Below, in pieces: positions 10,022 through 19,564 of a stretch of DNA of 64,000 bases. Within the stretch, counting starts at the first letter, position 1. Each line of letters begins with the position of its first letter. The stretch is from Pseudomonadota bacterium (lineage in GTDB: Bacteria; Pseudomonadota; Alphaproteobacteria; Rhodobacterales; Rhodobacteraceae): contig JAJXZX010000013.1 of assembly GCA_021779835.1 (NCBI GenBank), forward strand, positions 35,387 through 99,386, read 5' to 3'. The notes beneath the pieces are model-generated. The model was not told the DNA's origin. It was given only the letters and a program-made list of their open reading frames with translations, and ran no database searches. A program made the translations under genes and the position numbers.

Positions 10022-11140
10022 ATGAAAATCGGCTGTCCGAAAGAGATCAAACCGCAAGAATTCCGCGTAGGCCTAACCCCCCACGCCGCCCATGAGGCCG
10101 TGCAAAACGGCCACACGGTTCTGATCGAAACCAACGCCGGCCTCGGCTCTGGCTTCACCGATGCCGACTATATCGCGGCTGGTGCACAGATCATAACGAC
10201 CGCCGAAGAGGTCTTCGCCGCCGCCGACATGATCGTAAAAGTCAAGGAACCTCAGGCAGTTGAGCGTAAACGCCTGCGCAAGGACCAGATCCTGTTCACC
10301 TACCTCCACCTTGCGCCCGATCCGGATCAGACCCACGACCTGCTCGCCTCCGGCGTCACCGCCATCGCCTATGAGACGGTGACCGACCGCATGGGTGGCC
10401 TGCCGCTACTGGCGCCGATGTCAGAGGTTGCCGGCAAACTCGCCCCGCAAGTCGGCGCTTGGACGCTGCAAAAAGCCAACGGCGGGCGCGGCGTCCTGCT
10501 GGGCGGCGTCCCCGGCGTTGCCCCCGCCCGCGTTTTGGTGATCGGCGGCGGTGTCGTCGGCACCCACGCCGCCAAAGTCGCCGCTGGCATGGGCGCGGAT
10601 GTCACCGTGCTTGACCGCTCGCTGCCCCGCCTGCGCTATCTTGATGACGTTTTTGGCCGCGATTTCAAAACGGTCTACGCCTCTGCCGCCAACACCATCG
10701 AACTCGCGCGCGAGGCTGATCTGGTGATCGGCGCCGTCCTCATCCCCGGTGCCGCCGCCCCGAAACTGATCAGCCGCGGGCAACTGTCGGAAATGAAGCC
10801 CGGGGCCGCAATCGTTGACGTCGCGATCGACCAAGGCGGCTGCTTCGAGACCAGCCACGCCACCACCCATCAAGACCCGATCTATACCGTCGACGGCATC
10901 CTGCACTACTGCGTCGCCAACATGCCCGGCGCCGTTGCCCGCACCTCGACGCTGGCGCTTGGCAACGCCACGATGCCCTTCATGCTGGCGCTGGCCAACA
11001 AGGGCTGGCGAAAGGCCTGCGCCGACGACGCGCATCTGCTGGCGGGCCTCAACACCCATGCGGGCAACCTGACCTACGCCGCCGTAGGGGCCGCTTTGGG
11101 GATCAAAACGATGGATCCGCAGGCCGCCCTCAAGGCCTGA
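10022..11140 (+). CDS. ald: Alanine dehydrogenase
   Basis: 372 aa. NAD-dependent interconversion of L-alanine with pyruvate and ammonia. It begins MKIGCPKEIKPQEFRVGLTP, has the catalytic-lysine region VKVKEPQ, and a Rossmann motif VLVIGGGVVGTHAAKVA near residue 170. The C-terminal TYAAVGAALGI is also typical. GGGAG lies 8 nt before the ATG. The divergent Lrp gene probably controls it; a terminator follows directly. Confidence 0.97.
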   Translation: MKIGCPKEIKPQEFRVGLTPHAAHEAVQNGHTVLIETNAGLGSGFTDADYIAAGAQIITTAEEVFAAADMIVKVKEPQAVERKRLRKDQILFTYLHLAPDPDQTHDLLASGVTAIAYETVTDRMGGLPLLAPMSEVAGKLAPQVGAWTLQKANGGRGVLLGGVPGVAPARVLVIGGGVVGTHAAKVAAGMGADVTVLDRSLPRLRYLDDVFGRDFKTVYASAANTIELAREADLVIGAVLIPGAAAPKLISRGQLSEMKPGAAIVDVAIDQGGCFETSHATTHQDPIYTVDGILHYCVANMPGAVARTSTLALGNATMPFMLALANKGWRKACADDAHLLAGLNTHAGNLTYAAVGAALGIKTMDPQAALKA

Positions 11141-11144
11141 ACGC

Positions 11145-11177
11145 AAAAAGCCCCCGGAGCAATCCGGGGGCCTTTCT
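11145..11177 (+). terminator. Terminator between ald and mscL
   Basis: GCCCCCGGA, loop GCAA, TCCGGGGGC, followed by CTTTCT. On the other strand the hairpin is followed by TTTTTGCG, so it can end mscL transcripts too. Confidence 0.8.
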
Positions 11178-11198
11178 CATCGCAAGACCACGAAAATC

Positions 11199-11633
11199 TT
11201 AGCGTTTAACGAGCGCGTCGCGGATCTGCGTCAGCAGTTCTTCCTGCGTCGGGCCCTTGGGGGCATCGGCCGGAGCCGCCTCGCCCTTCTTGACCGCTGC
11301 GTCTTTCAGCTTGTTCACGCCCTTGACCAGCATGAACACCACGAAAGCGATGATCAGGAAGTTGATCACAGCGCTGATAAACGAACCGTAGGCGAACACC
11401 GCATTCCCGGCGTCGCGCGCGGCTTTCAGACTGGTGCCCGGGTCAACATGACCCTTCAACACAACGTACATATTCGAGAAGTCGATGCCACCGATGATCA
11501 GGCCGATGATCGGGTTGATCAGATCGGCAACCAACGACGCCACGATGGCCGTGAAGGCCGCGCCGATGATGATACCAACAGCAAGGTCCATAACATTGCC
11601 CTTGGCAATGAAGTCCCGAAATTCCTTGAGCAT
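11199..11633 (-). CDS. mscL: Large-conductance mechanosensitive channel MscL
   Basis: 144 aa. It starts [20 protein letters not shown], the amphipathic N-terminal helix and TM1 of MscL, followed by [16 protein letters not shown], a periplasmic loop and TM2 ([20 protein letters not shown]). The last 30 residues are the cytosolic helix. MscL opens under membrane tension at osmotic downshock. Start 11633 has GGGGA upstream; the frame is open four codons further. Confidence 0.95.
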   Translation of the reverse strand: MLKEFRDFIAKGNVMDLAVGIIIGAAFTAIVASLVADLINPIIGLIIGGIDFSNMYVVLKGHVDPGTSLKAARDAGNAVFAYGSFISAVINFLIIAFVVFMLVKGVNKLKDAAVKKGEAAPADAPKGPTQEELLTQIRDALVKR

Positions 11634-11785
11634 GCGTGTCCCCACTTGTTAATTGCCTACGCCATGCGTTTCCCGCACGTGCGCGCCACATAAATAACAC
11701 TCTTTTAACTATACAAAACCGGGAATCGTTGTGTCACAACGGGGAAATCCCACGATTTTCCACCATAAAGACAGGAAAATGACCC

Positions 11786-12487
11786 ATGCTCAGCCTTTCC
11801 GACTTCCCGATCACGCGCAAATGGCCGCCGCGCAATCCTGACGCGATCCAGCTCTATTCGTTCCCGACCCCGAACGGCGTCAAAATCTCCATCGCGCTGG
11901 AAGAAACCGGGCTGCCCTATGATGCCCATACCGTCAATTTTTCGAAAAATGATCAGCTGTCACCAGAGTTTCTGTCGCTGAACCCCAACAACAAGATCCC
12001 GGCAATCATCGACCCGAATGGCCCCAACGGGCAGCCCTTCGCACTGTTCGAATCCGGCGCGATCCTGATGTATCTCGCCGCCAAGGCGAACCTTCTGCTG
12101 CCCCCGGACGCGTCCGAGCGTTATCAGGTTTTCCAATGGCTGATGTTTCAGGCCAGCAACATCGGCCCGATGTTCGGCCAGCTTGGCTATTTCCACACCT
12201 TCGCCGGCAAGGAAATCGCAGACCGTCGCCCGGTCGAGCGATACACCGCCGAAAGCGCGCGCCTGTTGAAAGTGCTCGACACCCAGCTTGAGGGCCGCAC
12301 CTGGATTGTCAGCAACTACTCCATCGCCGACATCGCGATCTGCCCCTGGCTGCGCACCCTGCGCGATTTCTACAAAGCGGGCGACCTGACTGGCTGGGAC
12401 AAGTTGAAAAACGTTCCCGCCTATCTCGACCGCTTCCTTGCCCGCCCCGCCGTGCAGCGCGGCCTGCTGATCCCGCCGACCGCGTAA
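11786..12487 (+). CDS. Glutathione S-transferase / disulfide-bond oxidoreductase (YghU/YfcG-like)
   Basis: 233 aa. Thioredoxin-fold N-domain (IQLYSFPTPNGVKISIALEE, NPNNKIPAI, FESGAILMYLA) and all-helical C-domain (YSIADIAICPWLRTL). The TPNG and NPNNKIPAI motifs with a Gln-rich second domain are those of Nu-class GSTs, E. coli YghU/YfcG, which reduce disulfides with bound glutathione. The gene is divergent from mscL; ACAGGAAAATG precedes the ATG. Confidence 0.85.
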   Translation: MLSLSDFPITRKWPPRNPDAIQLYSFPTPNGVKISIALEETGLPYDAHTVNFSKNDQLSPEFLSLNPNNKIPAIIDPNGPNGQPFALFESGAILMYLAAKANLLLPPDASERYQVFQWLMFQASNIGPMFGQLGYFHTFAGKEIADRRPVERYTAESARLLKVLDTQLEGRTWIVSNYSIADIAICPWLRTLRDFYKAGDLTGWDKLKNVPAYLDRFLARPAVQRGLLIPPTA

Positions 12488-12493
12488 TATTTG

Positions 12494-12575
12494 CTTTGGC
12501 CGAAATATCCCCGCCGGAGGCATAGAAACTTCCTGTTCCGACAGCGTTCCTATGCCTCCGGCGGGAGTATTTTTG
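12494..12575. repeat. Palindromic intergenic repeat, copy 1 (convergent genes)
   Basis: CCCGCCGGAGGCATAG at 12510-12525 and its exact complement CTATGCCTCCGGCGGG at 12550-12565 (16-bp arms, 24-nt loop). Outer flanks are also partly complementary (CTTTGGCCGAAATATC against GAGTATTTTTGCCAAG). Placed between the ends of two convergent genes with T-rich tails both ways, it can act as a bidirectional terminator. Related units occur at 18710-18803 and 23269-23302. Confidence 0.75.
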
Positions 12576-12586
12576 CCAAGAAGAAA

Positions 12587-14185
12587 TCAACCCCGGATCA
12601 TCGCCGCCGCGCGTTCCGCAATCATGATGGTGGGAGCGTTGGTGTTACCCCCCAACACGCGCGGCATGATCGAGGCATCGACCACCCGCAGCCCGTCAAT
12701 CCCGTGCAGGCGTAGCGCCGGGTCCACCACCGCCATCGCATCGCGCCCCATGCGGCAGGTGCCGACCGGGTGATAGACCGTATCGGCGCGCGCGCGGATG
12801 TCGGCCTCCAGCGCCGCGTCGGACCCGTCATGCGGGTAAAACCGCGCGCCGCGCCAAGGCGTCATTGGGTCCGCCTCCATAATCGCCTCGGTAATCCGCG
12901 CGCCGGTTTTCAGCGCGGCTAGGTCGCCCGGCGCGGTCAGAAACCCCATGTCGATGCGCGGCGGCGACCCGGCGCGCGCATCCGACAGCCCCACACTGCC
13001 CCGGCTTTCCGGGCGCAGGATGCAGACATGGCAGGAATAGCCATCCGCCAGATGCAGCTTGCGCATATGCTCATCCACGATGCCAACCACGAAATGAAGC
13101 TGCAAATCCGGCCGCGCCAGATCGGGGCGCGAGCGGATAAACGCGCCGCCTTCCGCGAAGGGAGAGGCGAACATGCCCGTCCCATCCTTACGCCAGCGCA
13201 ATCCCGCCTTGGCCAACCGCGCCAACCCACGCGGGTTCAGCCCCAACACATCCGGGCGAAGCGAGCGGTAGCTGAGGATATAGTCCAGATGGTCTTGCAG
13301 GTTCTGCCCCACCCCCGGCAGATCCTTGACCACCTTGATGCCATGCGCGCGCAACTCCGCCTCTGGCCCAATGCCCGACAGCATCAAAAGCTGGGGCGAG
13401 CCAAAGGCACCGCCCGAAACGATCACCTCGCGCCGCGTCTCCAGCCGCATCTGCCGCCCGCGCCGCCGCACCAAGGCCCCCACAGCGCGCCCGTCCTCCA
13501 CTAGCACCTTCTCCGCCATCGTGCGCGTCAACACAGTCAGATTGGCCCGACCGAGGTACGGCAACAAATAAGCCGCCGCCGCCGAACAGCGCTCGCCCTT
13601 GCGCGGGCCGTCGAAGAACTGCGTGACCTGATACAGCCCCGCGCCCTCTTGCACCGCGCCGTTGAAATCCGCATTGTCAGGGATCTGCAATTTGCCGCAA
13701 GCCTCGATAAAGGCGCGGGAAATCTTGCGGGGCGCGTTTTGATCGGCGACCTGCAACGGACCCGCATCGCCATGCCAGGCATCCGCGCCGCGCTGGTTGC
13801 GTTCAAACCGCAGGAACCACTGCGCAACCGACGCCCAGTCCCAGCCCTCGGCCCCGAGATCAGCCCATTCATCGTAATCGGCCCGGTGCCCGCGCACATA
13901 GAGCATCGCATTGATCGCGCTCGACCCGCCCAGCGCACGCCCGCGCGGCTGAAAGCCACGCCGCCCGTTCAGCCCCGGCTGTGGCACCGTCTTCAGCGCC
14001 CAATTGTTGATCTTGGGTCGGCCAGAGATCATTGCCGCGACCATGGCCGGCGCGCGGATAAAGATGTCGTTGCCGCCGCCGCCCGCCTCGACCAGACAGA
14101 CCGTCACCGACGCATCCTCGGACAGCCGCGCCGCCAGCACCGCGCCCGCCGATCCGCCGCCCAGGATCACATAATCGAACTGCAT
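12587..14185 (-). CDS. GMC family FAD-dependent oxidoreductase (choline dehydrogenase-like)
   Basis: 532 aa. FAD-binding start MQFDYVILGGGSAGAVLAAR, GMC signature 1 region (GRALGGSSAINAMLYVRGH) and signature 2 (SGGAFGSPQLLMLSGIG), plus the C-terminal HPVGTCRMG with an active-site His and the NTNAPTIMIAERAA tail. Length and motifs match BetA-like alcohol dehydrogenases. The substrate is not known; no glycine-betaine genes are nearby. ATG 14185 is chosen as it begins the FAD motif and has a G-rich site upstream. Confidence 0.88.
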   Translation of the reverse strand: MQFDYVILGGGSAGAVLAARLSEDASVTVCLVEAGGGGNDIFIRAPAMVAAMISGRPKINNWALKTVPQPGLNGRRGFQPRGRALGGSSAINAMLYVRGHRADYDEWADLGAEGWDWASVAQWFLRFERNQRGADAWHGDAGPLQVADQNAPRKISRAFIEACGKLQIPDNADFNGAVQEGAGLYQVTQFFDGPRKGERCSAAAAYLLPYLGRANLTVLTRTMAEKVLVEDGRAVGALVRRRGRQMRLETRREVIVSGGAFGSPQLLMLSGIGPEAELRAHGIKVVKDLPGVGQNLQDHLDYILSYRSLRPDVLGLNPRGLARLAKAGLRWRKDGTGMFASPFAEGGAFIRSRPDLARPDLQLHFVVGIVDEHMRKLHLADGYSCHVCILRPESRGSVGLSDARAGSPPRIDMGFLTAPGDLAALKTGARITEAIMEADPMTPWRGARFYPHDGSDAALEADIRARADTVYHPVGTCRMGRDAMAVVDPALRLHGIDGLRVVDASIMPRVLGGNTNAPTIMIAERAAAMIRG

Positions 14186-14252
14186 GAGGGCCCCCCGTTT
14201 CCGGGGCAGCCTAAGCGGTCGCCATAATACCGCAAGCCTTACGCGGCGTCGC

Positions 14253-16673
14253 CTATCCGCGCAGCACGCCGCCGGTTGCCTTGGCCACCTTCTCGACGAT
14301 CTTCGCAGCGACCAGCGCAATATCCTCGTCGGTCAGCGTCTTATCGACCGGCTGCAACCGCACCGCGATGGCAAGCGACTTTTTCCCCGCCCCCATCTGC
14401 GCTTCGGCCTTTTCGCCCGCGAATTCGTCAAACACCGAGACCCGCTCGATCAGCACCTTGTCCGCGCCCTGTGCCGCATTTACCAGCGTCAGCGCCTCAA
14501 CCTTTGCATCAACGACAAAGGCGAAATCGCGCTCCACCGCCTGCAATCCCGACATTGCCAGCGCGGGCCGCGTTGTGGTCTTGGTTTTCGGCAGCGGCAC
14601 ATTGGCGATCAGGACGGTGAATGCCACCACCGGCCCTTTCACATCCAGCGCGCGCAGCACCTTCGGGTGCAATTCGCCAAACGTCGCCATCATATTCGGG
14701 CCGAGCGCCATCGCGCCCGACCGCCCCGGATGCCACCATCCGGCCACCTTTCGCCCGACCTGCATCTTGGCAGGCGCACCCAAGGCCGCCAGCACCGCCT
14801 CGGCATCCGCCTTGGCGTCGTAAAGATCCACCGAGCGGCGCGCCCCAAACGGATCACGCGGCCCCGTGGCGCCGACAAGGATGCCGGTCGCCTGCAAGTG
14901 CTGCTCGCCCGGCTCGCCGCCGTGGAAGGCAGGCCCTACCTCGAACAGCGCCATATCCATGAAGCCGCGCGCCTGATTGCGCGCCGCCGCCTGCAACAGC
15001 CCCGGTAACAGGTCGGGCCGCAGATGCGTCATCTCGGACGAAATCGGGTTTTCCACCCGCACCGCCTCGGTGCCGCCGCCAAACAGCGCCGCCGACGCGC
15101 CGTCGATAAAGCTGTAGGTCACGCATTCATTATAGCCCAGCGCCGCAATCATCCGCCGCGCCGCTTTCTCGCGCATCTGCAACGGCGTCAGGATCGGCTT
15201 CGGCACGCCCACTTGCGCGCGCGCCATTGGTCGGCCCACCAGCTTGGTCAGGCTTGCCACCCGCGCGATTTCCTCGACCAGATCGGCCTCACCCAGCACA
15301 TCCGGGCGCCAGGTCGGCGGCGTCGCCATATCGCCCGCCAGCGTAAAGCCTAAAGCCTCCAGCGTCGCGCGCTGCTCTGCCTCGGGGATGTCCATCCCCA
15401 CCAGTGACTGCACCCGCGCCGGGTCCAGCTTGTAGGCGCGCGACACATCCGGCACCGCGCCATCCATTACCACCTCAGAAGCCTCGCCGCCGCACAGATC
15501 CACTACCATGCGCGTTGCCAGCTCCAGCCCCGGCAGGGTGAACGCCGGGTCCACGCCCCGCTCAAACCGATAGCGCGCGTCAGAGTTGATCTTCAACGCA
15601 CGCCCGGTGGTCGCCACCGTGATCGGGTCCCAATAGGCGCTTTCCAAAAACACGTCGGTCGTGGTGTCAGAGCAGCCCGAAACCTCGCCCCCCATCACCC
15701 CGGCAATCGACTCCGGCTGCTCGGCGTCCGAAATCACCATCATCCCCGGACGGAAGGTGTAGGTCTTGCCGTCCAATGCCAGCAACTCCTCGCCACCCTT
15801 GGCCGGATGGATGCGCAAGACGCCGCCCGCCACCTTCGCCAGGTCAAACACGTGCAGGGGTCGGTTCTGGTCAAAGGTAAAGAAGTTGGTGATATCGACG
15901 AGGGCCGAAATCGGCCGCAACCCGATCGCCTTCAGCCGCGCCTGCAACCACGCCGGCGACGGCCCGTTCTTCACGCCGCAGATCACCCGCCCGGCAAACA
16001 GGGGGCAGCCTTTTTCCTTCAACGCCGGATCAATCGTCACCGTGACCGGCGAGGCGAACGAGCCCTTCACCGCCTCAACCACCTGCGGCTTCAACCGCCC
16101 CAGGCCCCGCGCCGCCAGATCGCGCGCGATGCCGCGCACGCCCAGCGCATCGGGGCGGTTCGGCGTGATCTTGATGTAGATCATCGGGTCGTTGACGCCC
16201 TTGTAGTCGATAAACCGCATTCCCAACGGCGCATCGGCGGGTAGGTCGATGATCCCATCGTGATCGTCCGACAGCTCCAGCTCGCGCTCGGAACACAGCA
16301 TCCCGTTTGACTCGACGCCGCGGATCACGCCCGGTTTCAAATCGACGCCCGTGCCCGGCACAAAGGTGCCCACCGGCGCGAAAACCCCAACCAACCCGGT
16401 CCGCGCATTCGGCGCACCACAGACCACCTGCACCTCAACCCCCGTCGAGCCCGGCCCGCCCGGAAAGGTCTCGACCCGGCACAGACGCAGACGATCCGCG
16501 TTCGGATGCGGCACCGCCTCGATCACCCGGCAGATGCGGAACGCGCCCAGTGTATCGGCGGGGTTCACCACCTCTTCCACTTCCAGACCCAGATCGGTCA
16601 GTGCATACAGGATCTCGTCAAGTGAGGCCTCGGTTTCGAGGTGATCCTTAAGCCAGGACAGGGTGAATTTCAT
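14253..16673 (-). CDS. pheT: Phenylalanine-tRNA ligase beta subunit
   Basis: 806 aa. It begins MKFTLSWLKDHLETEASLDE, has the tRNA-binding domain (CRVIEAVPHPNADRLRLCRVE), the B3/B4 domain, B5 domain (PTWRPDVLGEADLVEEIARV) and the C-terminal anticodon-binding FDX-ACB domain (LQAVERDFAFVVD, KSLAIAVRLQP). It pairs with PheS as an alpha2-beta2 synthetase. pheS is 0.9 kb upstream, separated by one small gene and a short opposite-strand frame instead of being adjacent. Confidence 0.97.
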   Translation of the reverse strand: MKFTLSWLKDHLETEASLDEILYALTDLGLEVEEVVNPADTLGAFRICRVIEAVPHPNADRLRLCRVETFPGGPGSTGVEVQVVCGAPNARTGLVGVFAPVGTFVPGTGVDLKPGVIRGVESNGMLCSERELELSDDHDGIIDLPADAPLGMRFIDYKGVNDPMIYIKITPNRPDALGVRGIARDLAARGLGRLKPQVVEAVKGSFASPVTVTIDPALKEKGCPLFAGRVICGVKNGPSPAWLQARLKAIGLRPISALVDITNFFTFDQNRPLHVFDLAKVAGGVLRIHPAKGGEELLALDGKTYTFRPGMMVISDAEQPESIAGVMGGEVSGCSDTTTDVFLESAYWDPITVATTGRALKINSDARYRFERGVDPAFTLPGLELATRMVVDLCGGEASEVVMDGAVPDVSRAYKLDPARVQSLVGMDIPEAEQRATLEALGFTLAGDMATPPTWRPDVLGEADLVEEIARVASLTKLVGRPMARAQVGVPKPILTPLQMREKAARRMIAALGYNECVTYSFIDGASAALFGGGTEAVRVENPISSEMTHLRPDLLPGLLQAAARNQARGFMDMALFEVGPAFHGGEPGEQHLQATGILVGATGPRDPFGARRSVDLYDAKADAEAVLAALGAPAKMQVGRKVAGWWHPGRSGAMALGPNMMATFGELHPKVLRALDVKGPVVAFTVLIANVPLPKTKTTTRPALAMSGLQAVERDFAFVVDAKVEALTLVNAAQGADKVLIERVSVFDEFAGEKAEAQMGAGKKSLAIAVRLQPVDKTLTDEDIALVAAKIVEKVAKATGGVLRG

Positions 16674-16732
16674 CGCGGGAACCTCGGGTTTTTATGCGCC
16701 CTGCGGCTTAACGCAAAGCGGCTAAAAGGGAA

Positions 16733-16758
16733 AGAGGCGCGGCAAACACCGCGCCCCC
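16733..16758 (-). terminator. Possible terminator of the 134-aa gene
   Basis: On the minus strand GGCGCGG, loop TGTTTG, CCGCGCC, then TCTTTCCCTTTT. It lies between the 17024-17428 gene and pheT, which would give pheT its own promoter. Confidence 0.4.
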
Positions 16759-16842
16759 GATTTCCACATCGGAAACGGTGAGTTGCCCCTCAGGCGCAAC
16801 AAATCTCACGCTTTCCCTAGCGTAATGGGCTAGAAAAATGGC

Positions 16843-16998
16843 ATGGAGAACATGCTCGACATACCCAAGGACCGCAAACGCCTGAACATAGGGATGCTCT
16901 GCACCCTTATGGGCGCGACGATGTTGCTGATGCTGACAGCTTACGCGCGCCCAGCCGCACAGCAGAGAGTTCAAGCCCCGCAGGCAATCAACCGCTAA
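16843..16998 (+). CDS. Short predicted single-span membrane protein (51 aa)
   Basis: An open frame of 51 codons on the strand opposite to its neighbours. The product has a charged N-terminus (DIPKDRKRLN), a hydrophobic Met/Leu-rich helix (IGMLCTLMGATMLLMLTAYA) and a short Gln/Pro tail ending QAINR. Start could be 16843 or 16852; the latter has GGAG 4-5 nt upstream. Helix composition argues for a real gene, length and unusual orientation leave doubt. Family not recognised. Confidence 0.4.
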   Translation: MENMLDIPKDRKRLNIGMLCTLMGATMLLMLTAYARPAAQQRVQAPQAINR

Positions 16999-17023
16999 CG
17001 GGTGACTACCCAAGTTGGCGCGC

Positions 17024-17428
17024 TTACAGCCCGACGATTTTCAGCAAGATCACCGTCGCCGCCGCGACCGCCGCTGGAATAACCACCGAATTCATCGCAA
17101 AACGGTTGGGTTCCGCCAGCGCGACACCGCCGAAATCGCGCGTCCCCCGTAGCGCTTCGACGCGCCCGCTGCGCCGCTTGCTGGCCTTGGTCTGACCGCG
17201 CTCGCTCAGCGCGTAATAGACGATCTCACCCACCACCGCCTTTTCCTCGACCAGTCCCGAGGCTTTCAGCTTGGTCATCACCGCCCGCGTCGTGCGGTCA
17301 AAGATCATCGCGCGCGGCGCGCTCGCATCTTTGGTGCTGACCATCGGCACCATCGAAAACGCGACACCGTCGCCCTCGTCATGATCGGCGAGAATACCCA
17401 ACAGCTTCTTTTCGTCCATCACGTCCAT
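17024..17428 (-). CDS. Hypothetical protein, winged-helix-like with C-terminal membrane anchor
   Basis: 134 aa. The middle (RTTRAVMTKLKASGLVEEKAV then IVYYALSERGQ) reads like a winged-helix domain of the MarR/PadR style, ending in a beta-wing. The C-terminus is a single hydrophobic helix (VVIPAAVAAATVILLKIVGL). It lies between pheS and pheT on their strand. I do not recognise a named family. A membrane-attached DNA-binding protein is a guess from these two parts. Confidence 0.7.
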   Translation of the reverse strand: MDVMDEKKLLGILADHDEGDGVAFSMVPMVSTKDASAPRAMIFDRTTRAVMTKLKASGLVEEKAVVGEIVYYALSERGQTKASKRRSGRVEALRGTRDFGGVALAEPNRFAMNSVVIPAAVAAATVILLKIVGL

Positions 17429-17553
17429 CGTGCCACCCGCTCAAAAGCTTCTTATGCGGCGCGATATCAGATCGCAGCCCGCTCTTTAAGGCCGATCAGA
17501 TACATCGATTAGAACTGGCAGAAAAGAGCCGACAACAGCGCCAAACGCTTAGT

Positions 17554-18636
17554 TTACCGGCTCAACCCGCCCGGCAACCCCGGCATATCCAGCGCCGCGA
17601 ACCCATAGTGCCGCAACCAGCGCAGATCGCTTTCAAAGAAAGCGCGCAGATCGGGGATGCCGTATTTCAACATGGCGATCCGGTCGATGCCCATGCCAAA
17701 GGCAAAGCCCTGCCACTGGCTTGCATCCACCCCGGCAGCGGCCAGCACCTTGGGATGCACCATGCCCGACCCAAGGATCTCCATCCAGCTATCACCCTCG
17801 CCGATCTTCAGCTGCCCCCCCGCCCAGGAACAGCGGATATCAACCTCCGCCGACGGCTCGGTGAACGGGAAATGGCTGGCACGGAAACGCAGATCGACAT
17901 GATCGACCTCAAAGAACGCGCGGCAGAACTCTTCCAGCACCCATTTCAGGTTCGCCATCGACAGGTTCTTGTCGATTGCCAGCCCCTCGACCTGATGGAA
18001 CATCGGCGAATGGGTCTGGTCCATGTCCATGCGGTAAACGCGGCCCGGCGCGATCACCCGGATCGGCGCGCCCTTTTCCGTCATCGCCCGGATCTGCACC
18101 GGGCTGGTATGCGTGCGCAACACATGCGGCGGGCGGGTGTCGCCCTCGGCGCGCGCCATAAAGAACGTGTCATGCTCCTGCCGCGCCGGATGCTCTGGTG
18201 GAATGTTCAGCGCGTCAAAATTGAACCAGTCGCTTTCCACCTGCGGCCCCTCGGCCACCGAGAATCCCATGTCGGCGAAGATCGCTGTCAGCTCTTCCAT
18301 CACCTGACTGACCGGATGGATCGTCCCCACCCGCCGCGCCCGACCCGGCAGCGTCACGTCCAGCCACTCCGCCGCCAGCCGCGCGTCCAGCGCCAAATCG
18401 CCCAGCGCCGCCTTCTTCGCGCGCAACGCCGCGTCAATCTCGTCCTTCAGCGCGTTCAGCGCCGGCCCCGCCACCTGCCGCTCGTCCGGGCTCATCCCGC
18501 CCAACTCGCGCATCTTCAGACTGACCTCGCCCTTCTTGCCCAAGGCGGCAAGGCGCAACTCTTCCAGCCCGCCCTCGTCGGCAGCGCCAGAAATCGCGGT
18601 CAGGTATTTGGCTTTCAGATCAGACAGGGCGTCCAT
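17554..18636 (-). CDS. pheS: Phenylalanine-tRNA ligase alpha subunit
   Basis: 360 aa. N-terminal coiled coil (residues 1-85) and class II catalytic core: motif 2 region ([20 protein letters not shown]), [12 protein letters not shown] and motif 3 ([17 protein letters not shown]). It activates phenylalanine and works with PheT. It follows rplT on the same strand, 0.23 kb away, with its own probable promoter and a repeat in between. Confidence 0.97.
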   Translation of the reverse strand: MDALSDLKAKYLTAISGAADEGGLEELRLAALGKKGEVSLKMRELGGMSPDERQVAGPALNALKDEIDAALRAKKAALGDLALDARLAAEWLDVTLPGRARRVGTIHPVSQVMEELTAIFADMGFSVAEGPQVESDWFNFDALNIPPEHPARQEHDTFFMARAEGDTRPPHVLRTHTSPVQIRAMTEKGAPIRVIAPGRVYRMDMDQTHSPMFHQVEGLAIDKNLSMANLKWVLEEFCRAFFEVDHVDLRFRASHFPFTEPSAEVDIRCSWAGGQLKIGEGDSWMEILGSGMVHPKVLAAAGVDASQWQGFAFGMGIDRIAMLKYGIPDLRAFFESDLRWLRHYGFAALDMPGLPGGLSR

Positions 18637-18663
18637 CGCGGGCTCCGGGATATGTGCGGCCCC

Positions 18664-18692
18664 CTGCTACAAAGCGCGGGGGTCAATTGCAA
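18664..18692 (-). promoter_or_regulatory. Possible pheS promoter
   Basis: On the minus strand TTGCAA (18692-18687), 17 nt, TAGCAG (18669-18664), ending about 28 nt before the pheS ATG. The -10 match is weak. Confidence 0.3.
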
Positions 18693-18709
18693 GCGGCTGG
18701 ACGAGCGGC

Positions 18710-18803
18710 GCGCCTCCGGCGGGGATATTTGGCCCAAAGCAATTGGAAAAACCCGCGCCCTTACCCTTGCTTTGGTCGAAATATCCCCGCCGGAGGCGCA
18801 GGC
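18710..18803. repeat. Palindromic intergenic repeat, copies 2 and 3 (inverted pair)
   Basis: GCGCCTCCGGCGGGGATATTT at 18710-18730 followed by GGCCCAAAGCAA, then about 25 nt on, TTGCTTTGGTCGAAATATCCCCGCCGGAGGCGC. The arms are complementary over 21 bp and more. They are the same unit as at 12494-12575 with the arms in the opposite order. It lies between rplT and pheS. Confidence 0.75.
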
Positions 18804-18812
18804 CGACAAAGT

Positions 18813-18845
18813 AAAACCCCGCGCGATTGTCTCGCACGGGGTTTC
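18813..18845 (-). terminator. Terminator of rpmI-rplT
   Basis: Minus strand CCCCGTGCGA, loop GACAA, TCGCGCGGGG followed by TTTTAC, 25-55 nt after the rplT stop. Confidence 0.75.
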
Positions 18846-18869
18846 AAATCCCAAAACCGTCCCGAAAGA

Positions 18870-19235
18870 TCAGGCGGCGAGCGCAGCTTGCGCCTTGGCA
18901 ACGATCGCACCGAACGCTTCGGGCTCGTTCACGGCCAGATCGGCCAGAACCTTGCGGTCCACTTCGATCCCCGTGACCGTCAGCGCGTTGATGAAACGCG
19001 AATAGGTCAGCGTCGGGTCGATGGCGCGGCAACCTGCGTTGATACGCTGGATCCACAGCGCGCGGAAGTTACGCTTGCGCGTCTTGCGGTCGCGGGTCGC
19101 ATATTGGTTGGCCTTGTCGACCGCCTGGGTGGCGGTACGGAAGTTACGGCTGCGGTTGCCATAATAGCCCTTCGCAGCGTCGATAACTTTCTTGTGCGAG
19201 GCGTGGGTGACTTTACCGGATTTAACGCGTGACAT
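18870..19235 (-). CDS. rplT: 50S ribosomal protein L20
   Basis: 121 aa, basic. [51 protein letters not shown] and YSRFINAL are L20 signatures. It is needed for early 50S assembly. It follows rpmI by 12 nt and is ended by a terminator. infC is not adjacent in this genome region. Confidence 0.98.
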   Translation of the reverse strand: MSRVKSGKVTHASHKKVIDAAKGYYGNRSRNFRTATQAVDKANQYATRDRKTRKRNFRALWIQRINAGCRAIDPTLTYSRFINALTVTGIEVDRKVLADLAVNEPEAFGAIVAKAQAALAA

Positions 19236-19247
19236 TTTCCAAGCTCC

Positions 19248-19448
19248 TCAGCGGTCGTAGGGCATGTATTTCTTGACGATCTTGGCATCCGATTCACACA
19301 GAATCATCGTGCCGCGCGCGTCGCGAATGAACTTGGTGGTCCGCTTGATCATTCCGTGGCGTTTGCCGGCGGGGCCGGATTTCACCTTTCCGGATGCGGT
19401 CATCGAAAAACGCTTCTTCGCGCTCGACTTGGTCTTCATCTTGGGCAT
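19248..19448 (-). CDS. rpmI: 50S ribosomal protein L35
   Basis: 66 aa, the normal length. [19 protein letters not shown] at the start and KRHGMIKRT in the middle are characteristic. ATG 19448 is chosen because AGAGGAG precedes it; an open extension to 19496 has no support. First gene of rpmI-rplT. Confidence 0.97.
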   Translation of the reverse strand: MPKMKTKSSAKKRFSMTASGKVKSGPAGKRHGMIKRTTKFIRDARGTMILCESDAKIVKKYMPYDR

Positions 19449-19512
19449 TTCCATCTCCTCTTTCGAGTGGTTAACGCGCGACTCGGCATGCCACATTGGC
19501 CGGACGCGCGGG

Positions 19513-19540
19513 AATAAGAAAGCGCCGTATAAGGGCGCCT
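19513..19540 (-). terminator. Possible terminator upstream of rpmI
   Basis: Minus strand AGGCGCC, loop CTTATAC, GGCGCTT followed by TCTTATT. It would end transcripts coming from pyk and the small membrane-protein gene. Confidence 0.5.
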
Positions 19541-19564
19541 CAACAGGCTGGCAAGGGGAAAACG

